Assembly: GCA_032158125.1 (NCBI GenBank) | Contig: JASKOT010000015.1 | Location: forward strand, 186,001-250,000 | Source of the DNA: Papiliotrema nemorosa | Lineage: Eukaryota > Basidiomycota > Tremellomycetes > Tremellales > Rhynchogastremaceae | DNA length: 64,000 bases | Direction of reading: 5' to 3' | Part shown: positions 21,444 to 34,313 of the stretch, in pieces | Layout of the letters: every line of letters begins with the position of its first letter | How positions within the stretch are numbered: position 1 is the stretch's first letter | Notes under the pieces: generated by a model | What the model saw: the letters and a program-made list of their open reading frames with translations, nothing else | The model's database searches: none | What the model was told of the DNA's origin: nothing | Translations under genes and position numbers: made by a program

Positions 21444-23804
21444 ATGACCTCGGTCCTTCCTTCCTCGTTTGACGGCAATCGACCTCAGAGTCATCAGGGA
21501 ATCCACTCATCTCCATTGAGCTCGCCTCAGATCCTTCGACCTGCCTCGCAAGCTTCGCTCCACTTTGCACCGACTGGCGGCAACCATAATGCCTTCTCGC
21601 CACCGACTTGGGATCAGCCTTCACCTCACCCTCTCACTGCTTACGCCAGCTCCCATCCTCAGCCTTTCAAGTCGTATCAACCAGCTGGGTTATCACTCCC
21701 TCCTCTGCCCAATGGCACGTTCTTCCACGGCAATCTCCCGACCAGCGCTCCTCCGATGCCGTTCTATCCAGGTCCAGCGCCCTTGTACGATGCTCGAACC
21801 AGCCAGCCGATGATCCGAACAATCTCACACGCTCATCCTATGCACTCGGCCACCGATCAGACCGTGTCGTCGAGATTCTCCACCTCTCCTCACTCGCTCA
21901 CACATGACCCGCCCTCGACCGCTGGTGGTGCTGCCACAGGATACCCTACGTTCAGCTTCACCGAGCACGACCAGCGACACATCGATCCTAACAATATCTT
22001 CAGCTCGTATCCCATGTCTCGATCGGTCTCCGGGACTACTGACGGTACCGAATATGGCAACCCTCGTCTTCTCACTCCCGGCTACGAACCGCCATACAGT
22101 CAGACCGAGGCTGAGCTTCGTAAGGTGTCTGATTCGCTCGGCGGTCGACTCTCTTCTGGTCGATACAACCATACTCTCTCGCCTCACATCGAAGTCCCCA
22201 GTCCGGGCATAAATGGTATGGCACCTCATCCTCAACCGGACATGGGCATGTATGTCAGTGCTGCTCGAGGTTGGGGTAGCGACTTTGCCTTGTCCGCCGA
22301 GAGAGGGAAAGATATGAATGGGTTTCACCACGAGACGGATTACGAGAGGGAGCGAGCTCAGCAGATCATGAATAATCGAAAATTGCTCGAAGATGTCGGT
22401 CTTGGGGGTAACAGCCCTGTAAGTCGCCTGTTCATTCCATACAGCAGGCTGACGATTAGTTTGTCAGATCAAGGGAGCCCAGCACTGGCGGAACGCCAAA
22501 GCCTCGCAAAGCGTCGACTATCAAGCGAAGAGGTCCAGTCGAGGCACCGGGTGAGTGTATCTGAACGGGCGAAGGAATTACCAGACTGACCTCTAGTCCG
22601 AGCTTCCCCTCGTATAGCGTCGCAATATCGCAATGTCTCATACGCCAATCTTGATGGTGGTATGCAAGACCAAGATAGCGAAGAGGACGAATACAACTCC
22701 GAGGCCGACGTCGATGAGGAGGCCGATGAGGAAGAGTTCAGACCCGTCAAGAGGGGCAAGGGAGGTCGAGGTGGAGTGGGAAGGAAGATTAGCTATGCTA
22801 GCAAGGTGAGGCAAAAAGGTCGAGTTCTTCGAGAGAAGGCTCACTCTCAGCCATCTCGTAGCAGAGTCGAGCTTTCCCTCTATGGTTTGCTCCAGGTCTA
22901 TCCCGACATTCCTCATTTGTTCCCATTGTTCTACTACACCCTAAACAATGATCTTTCGATCAACTCGGAGTCTGTGCCGCTCATCGGCTCGATCCCTTCT
23001 ACTGTGACTGCCGTAGAAAAGGCCGAAATGCTTCGAGGCTTCTATCACCGAGGCCGACGAGTTCTTTCCCAGCTCGACGCTTTCACCGCCCGATGCGACA
23101 AGAAGAGCGATACTGCCGATGAAAAGTGGGAAGAGTTGGACTACCATACTCGTATTGCCGTCCGGGATGTTCGACGAAAGTGCGTCGAGCGATGCGAGAA
23201 CTATAAGTATACTCGACGAGACCTGCTTGATAAGTGAGTAACCCCTCGCACGGATTTGACAAAGCTGATCCTCAGAGCACTCGGTAAAGGCAAATGGCCT
23301 CCTATCGAGCAAGGAATGATCGAGTGGAGATCCGGCATGGCTCAAAATGACCCCGCCGGTGACCTTCGTCATGTCACTCTCACTTTGCCCACTCCGCCCG
23401 GTGCAGCTTATCCCCAACAACACCAACAACCATCGTATCCTCCTCGACACATCAAGCCCATGCCTAATCGACGGGTTTCCGGGATGCCCGACAGCGCACG
23501 AAGCGTCTCGATCGTGATGGGTGAGCCTGATCAGTATATCCCCACTTCGGCACCTATGATGGGTTACTCCTACGTCCAAGCTCCTCCCATGTACGGAGAA
23601 GACCAAGTACCAATGACTGTCGCTATGCCGTTGTCATCCGCCTCGGCCCATACGGCATCATCACCCTTGTCTGCCAACCCACCAGCAGGCATGGAAGGCA
23701 CGCTCGTTCCCGGTGCTTGGGAGAACAAGGTGTTGAAGAGGAGTCGAAGCGAAGAAGAGATCAGTGACCATGAGCTTGTCGATGCACCGACTTTGTGGGA
23801 GTGA
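21444..23804 (+). CDS. Large low-complexity protein with conserved central block, function unknown
   Basis: Four exons join into about 720 residues. The first 325 residues are Ser, Pro, His and Thr rich and look disordered, as in fungal transcription regulators. After a basic stretch (TPKPRKASTIKRRG) and an acidic one (QDSEEDEYNSEADVDEEADE) comes another basic patch (KRGKGGRGGVGRK). Then follows a well-structured block of about 170 residues: VELSLYGLLQVYPDIPHLFP, FYYTLNNDLSINSE, LRGFYHRGRRVLSQLDAFTA and VRDVRRKCVERCENYKYTRR, continuing across an intron to KWPPIEQGMIEWRSGMAQND. I do not recognise this block. The alternation of charged patches suggests a nuclear protein. An in-frame acceptor (CGATTAG) was needed to keep the frame after exon 1. 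The very long upstream leader suggests translational control. Confidence 0.75.
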
Positions 23805-24079
23805 CATTTGCGCACAAGATCAAGAGGAAGAACAGGAAGAGAGGGAGTGATGACAAAGGCTTGCTTTATACCCAGTGTCTCTTTGTTTCGACCGAACTCC
23901 CCCCTCCATACCCGATGTTTCAGGATATCCCGCTTTATGGCCCCTCTTACCGTTGTATATAGCTTTGGACTCCTCGTGGTGTTATGTGAACTCGATAATC
24001 TCCGACCATGCATCTAGTCCCATTATAGACCATTTGTCGTGTCTTTCGACATATGCATCCCACGACAAGAATTGCAGTA

Positions 24080-26087
<2,008 letters not shown>

Positions 26088-26992
26088 TGCCCTATATGAC
26101 TATGAAGGGGATGCATCTGGTAGCCAAAGTCGAATGAAATGGATGGATGACAGGCAGTTATTATTGAGCGCTTCGGGCGTCAACTCTTTGTGGCAGACGA
26201 TCAGGGGGTCTCTATGAGATTATGAGGTTTAGGGCATGCTCTCCACAGCATTTGAGAACCGTTGACTGCACCCTTCCTGTCATATGGGGGAAGAATCGCT
26301 GGCCAAGTCGTGTCTGCACTTGCGGAACTATAAAATCCATCGTTGTGAACAAACGAGCTGTGTCCACAAACTGGATCTTTTCCTGCGGTCTTCCCCTCTC
26401 ACGCAGGCAGAGTAATTCAGAGCCAGTCGCTGTAGCAGGATGAGCTCTCTGTTTCAATCCAAATTGGTGCGGACGTTGACATTCGCTCACCACTTCCGAG
26501 CAGACGGAGAGCGATCTAGCCTGCAGTGTTGGAAAATGTCGGGCCGTGCATAGACATGGACATGAAGGGTTTCCATATGATGGTTTGGGTATCGGCCTGC
26601 CCAGGTACTGTGCGTACCAGCGATATTTCCTTAAAAGGTATGAGCTACAAACCATGGAGCAGAGGTGGAGTTGGTGTCAGGCGTCTTTGAACGATGGACT
26701 TTCGGCATTCTGCCCTTGGGATGTCATCCATAAGACACAATTGACAAACTGATACCCTCTTTTTCTTCCATCGTACTACCTAATGACACCTGACTGTTGG
26801 GACGTGCACGCTAAGGTGGGATGGGCGGTCTGCCAGAGTCTTGAAGATCTCACGCTTAGAGGCAAAGACAATATGCTGCCTTCCAGGGGCTCCGAAGATT
26901 CCCTTCGCCTGCCTCCACTTCTACCTCCACCTAGATTCCAGCGATTCGAGACTCACCCTCCTGTCATCCAACTTCTATTCGAGCCAAGCAAC
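26088..26992. other. Divergent intergenic region, no gene recognised
   Basis: About 900 bases between the carboxylesterase (-) and the Dabb-domain gene (+). Open frames on both strands (for instance 26212-26655 minus) have no recognisable protein features and poor composition. It presumably holds the two promoters. Confidence 0.5.
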
Positions 26993-27469
26993 ATGTCCGT
27001 AGTCCACATAGGTAAGCACACACACTGTCGCGCCAGTGACCTCTTCTCTGGTAGATGCCTAAACATGCAGTCGCCTTCAATACACCCGAATCGACCGTCG
27101 AAACTCTCACTTCGGCTTTCCTCGCTCTCAAAGATGACTGCGTCCGAAATGGGAAGCCTTATATCGTCTCTGTGAAGGGTGGGAAGCAAATCAGTACGGA
27201 GAACCTGCATCATGATATGAAGGTAGCCTTCATTATGACCTTCGAGGTGCGTTCTTTCAGCTAGAGTGAGGTGGGTAAGCTGACAAGTGTAGAAACAGGA
27301 GGATCTGGCTTATTACCTCGACCACGATCCTGTGCATGAGGAGTTCAAGGTGAGCCCAACACCTATCCTGATTGAAACGTTGCTGATAGAGCTCCAGAAA
27401 AGAGTTCGGGGGAACTTCGAGTGCAAGGGAGTAGTCGCTCTTGATTTTGTGGATGGTGCGTACGACTAG
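26993..27469 (+). CDS. Dabb (stress-responsive A/B barrel) domain protein
   Basis: Four exons join into 107 residues forming one ferredoxin-like dimeric alpha-beta barrel domain. The first exon is only 19 nt and encodes the characteristic opening MSVVHI; the acceptor at ACATGCAG restores the frame to give VAFNTPESTVETLTSAFLAL. Family marks follow: YIVSVKGGKQISTENLH, VAFIMTFE, DLAYYLDHDPVHEEFK and VVALDFVDG. Dabb proteins act as small dimers; some are stress-induced, others are cyclases or olivetolic-acid-type enzymes, so the exact role is open. Length and ending (GAYD) are typical. The gene is convergent with the CCDC124-like gene, with stops about 230 bases apart. Confidence 0.88.
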
Positions 27470-27700
27470 CCGGGGTCGTGTCAGAGGACATCAAGGCGAT
27501 CGTATGTCTGCGCAGGTACGCTTCAATTGGCAGAATATCCAGCTGGTGCCCTTGACCAACGATCTCAGCATGGACAGGGATAGATCAATGCATCATGATC
27601 ATACAGCGTTCGGGGCATCTCCCAAGCTGAATGTCAACCAGCTACGCTCCGCCTGAGCAGTTACACAATGTCCATGCTTAGCTCATGGTTGAGAACCCGC

Positions 27701-28937
27701 CTACTGCTCCTCCACCTTGTACTTTGCCTCTCGGGCATCCATAACCTTTCGCAAGGCGTCCACTCTCTCGTCTTTCGAGGCATTGTAAGCCACCTTGGCC
27801 TGGTTGAATGCTGCGTCTGTCAGCCCCGCTTATCCGACAGGGCTCGCTGCGTAGGGCCACTCACGGTTCTCGGGTGACTTTTCGAATTCTTTGAACAACT
27901 TGTCTCGATATTGATTCTGCCTCAGACCGGGGTGCTGAGCGTTAGCTGTGACATTGCGATGCTTCTATCACACTCACATCGTCCTTGATTCTCGGCATCT
28001 CCCTATCCAGATACGCCTCGAAAGCAGCCTTGAACCGTCGCTGGTTTGATCAGCATCCCAATTGCACCGCATCATTCTCATAAGTGTATGCTCACCTCTG
28101 GATGTCGCTCGATCAGTCCCGCCTAGATGTCAATACCGCCCTCTCCCTCGACTCGATAGCCCCCTATTTTACCCCGAGGCAAAGTACGCCAGACTCACCT
28201 TTGCACCCAAGGCACCCTTGTCCGTCTTCTGGTTGACAATCTCCAAAGCCTCCAACATCTCATCAATCCCCGTCGCGCTGAGTTCCGTAATCTTCTCCGG
28301 TTCCCCATCCGCTCCCACACCCTTGCGCAGACCTAATGGATCATTGGTGGAGAATGAGCCGGCCAGTATACCCCCTTGAGGAAGAGCTTTAGGTTCTTTC
28401 TTCTTTGAGCCGGCTTTCGGGGCTGATTTTTTGGTAGATGTAGAAGATTCTTCGGCTGCTAGTAGGGCATCTCGCTCCGCTTTCTTTCGAGCTAGATCAT
28501 GAGCACTGGAATTGACGGAAACACGCTCCTGCCATGGACCACATTGGCAGTCCTAAATAGAGCCTGAGACAGCTTGGCAGGATGAACACAGAGACTCACC
28601 AGCTTCGGCCTGTTTTGCAGCAGCAGCATCCGCCTTGCTCACGCCTTTGGCTGAGACATCAGACGACCCAAACCTTACAACAACAGCCTAGGCATAGCTC
28701 ACCGCCATCCTTCCAATTTTCAGCTTCTTTAGCTTCTTTTGCAGCTGAAGCGGCAGCAGCTTTCTTCTCCTATACGATCAGCCCCGATTTGGCTCTTCTC
28801 GACTGGCGAATCTCGCGATGCAATGACAAAACCTATGCCGGACGAGAATTGGTTCAAAGGGCCGTGAACTCACCTCGTTTTCTGCCTTTTTGGCTCGTCC
28901 ACCTTCTTTCTTCGCGTTGTTCTTACTTGGAGGCATG
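27701..28937 (-). CDS. CCDC124/Lso2-type ribosome-associated factor
   Basis: Multi-exon gene of roughly 260 residues. The start MPPSKNNAKKEGGRAKKAEN and the Lys/Ala-rich helices after it (EKKAAAASAAKEAKEAENW, HDLARKKAERDALLAAEES) match the ribosome-binding helix of CCDC124. The conserved C-terminal domain is unmistakable: GLIERHPERRFKAAFEAYL, then REMPRIKDDHPGLRQNQYR, KLFKEFEKSPENPFNQAKV and AYNASKDERVDAL. Human CCDC124 and yeast Lso2 bind the vacant mRNA and tRNA channels of idle 80S ribosomes and help restart translation after starvation; that role is inferred here by homology. The gene ends KYKVEEQ. It has many small exons, typical of this genome. The BCAS3-like gene lies upstream on the same strand, about 400 bases away. 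Confidence 0.88.
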
Positions 28938-29343
28938 ATTGATCAGCAACAAGCTACAGTCTCGAGCAGTGAGATTCGTTAAAACAAGGAAGGCGAGGTG
29001 CTCTATGGCCGAAAGATGAATACTTGAACCGAGCTCAGAGGGATCGTCACAGGTGGAGGCGACTTTTTCCACAATCTTCTAATCTTCGGCCGACCCTCTG
29101 GCGATACTATCAGTCCATGCAAGATGAATGATGTGTATTGTGCGTGCATTCCATATTGCGAGATGATATACGCTCGAGGCTGGATACAATGACATACAAA
29201 GAGGGAGCGGTAACTCCAAATTGCCCTTTCTTAGGTGTGTTTCAACACTTGACTTCTTGCTGCTTCGTCCCTCTCGCACGACAAGCTGTTTCGCAATTAT
29301 CTTACACTGCCCAAACCCTTGATGTCGAGTCCGAGGCCAAGTC
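28938..29343. other. Short intergenic region between CCDC124-like and BCAS3-like genes
   Basis: About 400 bases between two genes on the minus strand. It must contain the promoter of the CCDC124-like gene and the 3' end of the BCAS3-like transcript. I see no other feature. Confidence 0.5.
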
Positions 29344-32300
29344 TCATTTATACTTGTGTTTCTGCTTCATGGCCCATTTCCTTCTCTCTTCCTCTTCTTC
29401 ATCCATCAAACCCAAGACCAACTCTTCTGGACCGCCATCGTCCTCCACCGCTTTGGCATATTCTGCTTCCCATCCTTCTCCCCAATCGTCATCTTCAGCC
29501 ATTTCTCCCGGTACAGATCCATCCGCACTTGACTCCGTATTGGTAGCAGGCAACATGGCAGACGAAGGACTGCTGGCCTCGCCGTCGTCGTTCAGGGCCA
29601 TGTTGGCAAAGACCGTCTCGTCCTCGAACGACAGGCCAATTTGTGGAGCATGACTAGCTCGCCGCTTAGCCCGACTGTGCTGAGCCCGGACATATTCTCG
29701 CCGAACTCGATCTACACCCTCTCCGAGACCCGCTGCGACCTGTCGAATGGGTATACTCTTCCATCGCGGAGATGCCGGGTACCCATTGGGGAGACCAGGA
29801 ATGAGCGAGCTTGAAGGACTTTCGATCATCGAGTGCAGAGCCGACAAGAGTGGCTCATCGAACGGTCTCGCCTCGGGCGATATGGGACGAGCTTCGACCT
29901 CGGGTCGGAATACAAGCCGTTTCATTCGCGCCTCCACATCCATAATTGACAAGGGCGAGAATTCGTCAATTGGTCGAGCTGAGAAAAAATCGACCTGACG
30001 CCACATGAAGATCGTCGCTGGAAGGATACGTGGATTTAGACAGTGTGTCTGTATCTCCGCGCACGCAAGCCTATGGATTAGCGCGGTCCTACTTGGCATG
30101 ACGTGAGTAGTTGCTTACGGTTGGTCAAATCCCTTGTCTAGTGGAATGTGAGAGACCAGGTCGACCGTGACAGTTGCATCATGGGCATTTACGCCCAGCG
30201 GGAGGTACCATCTGGCCTTGATCAACTTCTCCACCGTCAGATCGGTTCCTTCGCCGCCAAGACCTGCTTTTGATCTCATCATCTCCGTGAGAGCACTAGC
30301 TCTCCGCTGCCCGGGAACGACCTGAGGCTTAGGAGGGGCAGCCTTTCGTAGGACCAAGCGGGACATATCCACTGTCTGCGTTGTCGGTCGAAAGATCGCT
30401 ATATCCTGGCAGAACTGATTGCTGTGAAGAGGGTCTGCGCGGATCTTGCCGATGGAAGCAATACCCGGTCCCTCAGGAATAGACACCGTGTCTGACGTTG
30501 AGCTGCCAAGAGACTGACGTTCCGTGCGCGTCGGACGTAGTCGAGCAGCTGCAGTGATTATCGAAGATAGAGGATATAGTTGCTGTGGGTTTGTATTTTT
30601 GGCCGATAGGTGACTTGCGGTGCTTGGAGACCCACCGGTAGGGATGATAGGGTAAACATCTGCCAGTATTAGCCAAAGAAGTGACCAATGTGACGTCTCA
30701 CTCACGGATAGTTCCCTTGCCGGTAGCAATACTCACCCAGCGACCGTCTTTGCTCCAGGATACGTCACACACTCTGCCGACTGTGTTTCCGCGGCGGAGT
30801 TCGTAAAGATGCCATACTTGACCCGAGACTTCGGATCGGGACGAGGTGAGGCCAGGACCAGCTGGATGTATCTCAAAGACATGCGATACACGGCCGTCTG
30901 CCGGCGACGCCAGAAGTTGAGTGCCAAGCGTGTTGAACGATAGACAGGAGACCTCGTGAGGAGCGCGATGTGAATGAGGGGATCGATTGGCCTCGATATC
31001 CGCAGTTATGGGGGTCACGGATCGAGCGGCAGGTAATCGGAAATGTGCTATAGCTTGGGGGTCGACGACGGGCCCTGCTTCGAGTGTAGATCGAGGTCCC
31101 AGGTCGATTATCTTGATCCACTCTCCGCCAGAAGTTCCAGACGTTGAGGGAACCGGGTCCTCCAGAACACTCGATTCGCCTAGACTCCTTGATTCAGTCG
31201 CCGTGCTTTCCGCTCCGTCTTCGTCATCCGCAAGTGTGCCCGAATCAGCGGGTGCACTTCGGGCCAAGCGATTGTTCCGCGCCTGATTTGCTGCTCTAGC
31301 TCCCCTCTTCAGACCAGCCCAGACTCCTCTCGCGACTCCGCCACCTATTTCTACCGCTGAGGAAAGGATCGCACCCTGAGACCCATCGGTGCCTGAGCGA
31401 GACGTAGAGGGAGAGGTTAAACTGCCAGAAGTGACATTGGAAAGCAAGGTAGAGGTGGAGTCGGCCGTGATGACGGAGCCTAGACCTGAAGCTCCTGGTC
31501 GAGCAGGCGGTGATGGAACCGTGAAAGCCAGAAGACGGCCGGATAAAGCGTACATGGGCAGTGATCGGTCTGCTGATAGTGACAGAGAGCTTAATGGGGG
31601 TCGTAGGGGATCTAAAGTGAGAGGATGCAGAATGTGAAGCGAGGGGGACGGAAGAGATGTAGCCTGATCGTTAGTCAATACATCATGATACATTGAATAC
31701 TTACGATGACAATGGCAGACGAGCTGATAGCGAAGGACCCGGCATGAGCTTGGCATATGGTCATCTCCTTGATTGCGATACCGGTTCGAAGGGGAACAAG
31801 AGACAGCGACAAGGTGGACATGGGGGATTTCCGGGCAGGGGACGACGCTCTGGGAATCAGTCTTTCATTCCTACTTGAGGGTGAGACTCACAGCAATACG
31901 ACAATTGGTCCATGTATCTGACATAGATTTCCAGTCGTGAGCAGACGAGCCTGCGTGACATGACGTCGTGGGCTCGAGATGAGTTCTTCGGGTATCAAGG
32001 AGATCCTCTCTGTTGATGAATCATGCTTGATACAGGGGAGACTAAAAACCTCCTCCGGGGCCAGGAGCTCTTCCTTTACATGAAGATCATCGGGTAGACT
32101 GCTTTTCGCCAGGCGGAAGATCTGTAAAGCGTATTCTGGAGTAGAGAGGAGTAGAAGGCGACTGGGAAATGAGCGGTATTCAAACACTTGACGCACGATC
32201 TTCCCGCCCCATCACGAAGATCCGCGACCTCCCACGAGGCATGTATTGGGTTTTCTTCCCGCGCGATGGGCGCAGACTTGCTAGGGGACGTGGGTAGGAG

Positions 32301-32621
32301 GCCTTTGATAGATTGGATACCAGACAAGGAAGGAAGATGAGACAAGATTGGTGCCAGAAGGGAAGAGGACGCGTCACTATCGATCAGCAGGGCGTTTTAA
32401 CTAAGCGCAACGGCCTACTTGACATCTAGAGCTGTAGAAGATGTCAGTGAGAACTCAAAACCTCCATGAAGCTACTCACGTATCCCCCGTCGCCGACCTT
32501 CCGTCTTGACCTGCTTCGATGGCTCGCCTTTGGATGCTCGACCCTGGCCCGTTGGGTGTACGCTACCATGCTTATCGGAACCTCTGAGCTCTTCGTTGGC
32601 AGCATGGTCCGAAAGAGGCAT
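29344..32621 (-). CDS. BCAS3-type WD40 protein (phagophore/PROPPIN-like)
   Basis: About nine exons join into roughly 970 residues. After a charged start (MPLSDHAANEELRGSDKHG) the beta-propeller begins with ENPIHASWEVADLRDGAGRS and STPEYALQIFRLAKS, continues with PLRTGIAIKEMTICQAHAG and HPLTLDPLRPPLSSLSL, and then the BCAS3 core: VSCLSFNTLGTQLLASPADG, HLYELRRGNTVGRVCDVSWS, DGRWVSIATGKGTIHVYPII and PTGGSP. The C-terminal half is disordered and ends in an acidic, then Lys-rich tail (MDEEEEERRKWAMKQKHKYK). Mammalian BCAS3 with PHAF1 binds phagophore membranes; whether the fungal protein does is inferred. One exon of about 13 nt (32419-32431) was needed to keep frame. The family call is strong; the role in fungi is unclear. 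Confidence 0.87.
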
Positions 32622-34313
32622 GAAATGAAACTGCACTGCAGCAGGATGAGAGTTGTGTCGCTTCGAGCAGTGAAGATCGAAGCGGCGAGGTGTTGAGTAT
32701 CGGTGGACTGTGAGGTCAGTGAATCATCCTATATCTGACCGGCTATGACGACGTACATGAGGACCGGTCAAAGGAAGTTTCTCACAGAGCAAAGACAGAT
32801 GAAGATGTGACGAGAGAGGTGAAGATGAGGAAAGGACTCTTCTGGGTGTGTCAAGGAGGGTTATACGGCTCGGATCAACGTGTTTCTCGAGTAGGGTGGC
32901 AAGAAGAGACGGGATGCCGGGATTCACGTATCAAGGGGATGACAACAAGGGGAAAAGGATATGATGACAAGGATGGGACGCGATGAACAATGTGACACTG
33001 AGATGTATGAACAACTGATCGAGATGAAGGCGAGTGAAGGTGAAGAACAAGGGTATAGAGGATGGTCGAGATGGGGGGGCCAAGTATTCCCCCGCCTTAT
33101 CAGGCAACAACAACACCCCCCGGCTGTGGACGCGACGACCTGACTCGGCAATATTCCAGCACTTCGTCATCGCAATCCCTCCCTCCCGCTTTTGGCCACC
33201 GCCTGATTCTTACTGCTGCGGCAGCTGGACGTGCTCATGTATAGATGTGGCTTTTGGCATTATGTCGAGCTGCAGGCAGTATTTTCTTCGATGCTAGTTG
33301 GGATCACGGTTCCTGAGAGAATCGAATACAGAGATTGATCCTCAATTCTTCATCGGAGAGTCCTCGCAGGGTCGCAGTCTGATCACTATCTGCAATTTCA
33401 TTAACACGATCGGCCAGGACACCATTCAATCCCTTTGTATGGCCGTGTTGTAGGGGTTTGCTTCTCGGCAAGGACGAACCGCAATAACCCAGCTCTTTTG
33501 CAGTGTATCCGAGCGCGAATAGGGTGAAACTGCCATGACCGCGATCAACCCCGCTGAGCTTCTTCACCGAGTGCTACTCTCCTTTCTTGCAGCTCGGGCG
33601 GTGCAGAAGCGATGGGGAAGGTGATGAATGTGATCTCATCTGCTATCTGTAGAGGCAAGGAGTCTGTGGACACAAACAAGACGATGAGCCAGGCCATCAT
33701 ATTATCCCATTCCACCCGACCCAAACAAGCTTCTCTTCCGTCGGGCTAAGAAAGTGTTCCTGAAGCTATAATCGACCCTGAGATGAGCTCGTTTGCCACC
33801 CGAACCCGAAACAGATAACGATCTCACTGCGTAAAGTGTTCGAATTTCCCTTGGAAGGATCCTGCACTTCATTTGGCGTCGGAACAAGCATGACCATGTT
33901 CACATGTAGCGCTCGCTAACAGCTCACAAGGGCTTGTGAGAAGAGATATAGCATGCACCATCTACTAGAGGGAACAAGCTAGTCGATCAGAGAGAAAGAA
34001 GCCGCAGAAGCGACGAAACACTTGCCCCCCCTTGATGCCATTGCGCCACCCGCTTTGGCCTGCTTGATGGCTCCAAATTTCCCCCCTTTGTCCGTCTTGC
34101 GACCCCTCTTGAGAGCACTGCCTTGTAAAGCATCCTCGTTCATCGCATCCTACTTTTCATCCATCTTGTCCATCTCACTCTTATAGTACTGCTCGTTGCT
34201 CTTCAACCTCGACTGACGACATTTTTCCACATTCATTCAGATCTCACACGAAACCGCTTATCGCTCAACCCGAACTCTCCACTTCCGCCTCCCTACCCAC
34301 AACAATCTCAACC
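32622..34313. other. 1.7 kb divergent intergenic region
   Basis: Lies between the BCAS3-like gene (-) and the Ala/Glu/Pro-rich gene (+). Only short frames without protein-like features are seen, among them a 29-codon frame at 33535-33624. The last 170 bases (about 34140-34313) are pyrimidine-rich and run up to the ATG at 34314, as expected for the leader of a highly expressed gene. A long upstream region like this could hold regulatory elements or a non-coding RNA, but nothing is recognisable. Confidence 0.45.

Noticed and set aside
26212..26655. Minus-strand frame of 147 codons upstream of the carboxylesterase
   Set aside because: No domain or plausible start context; amino-acid composition is irregular and it cannot be spliced to neighbours.
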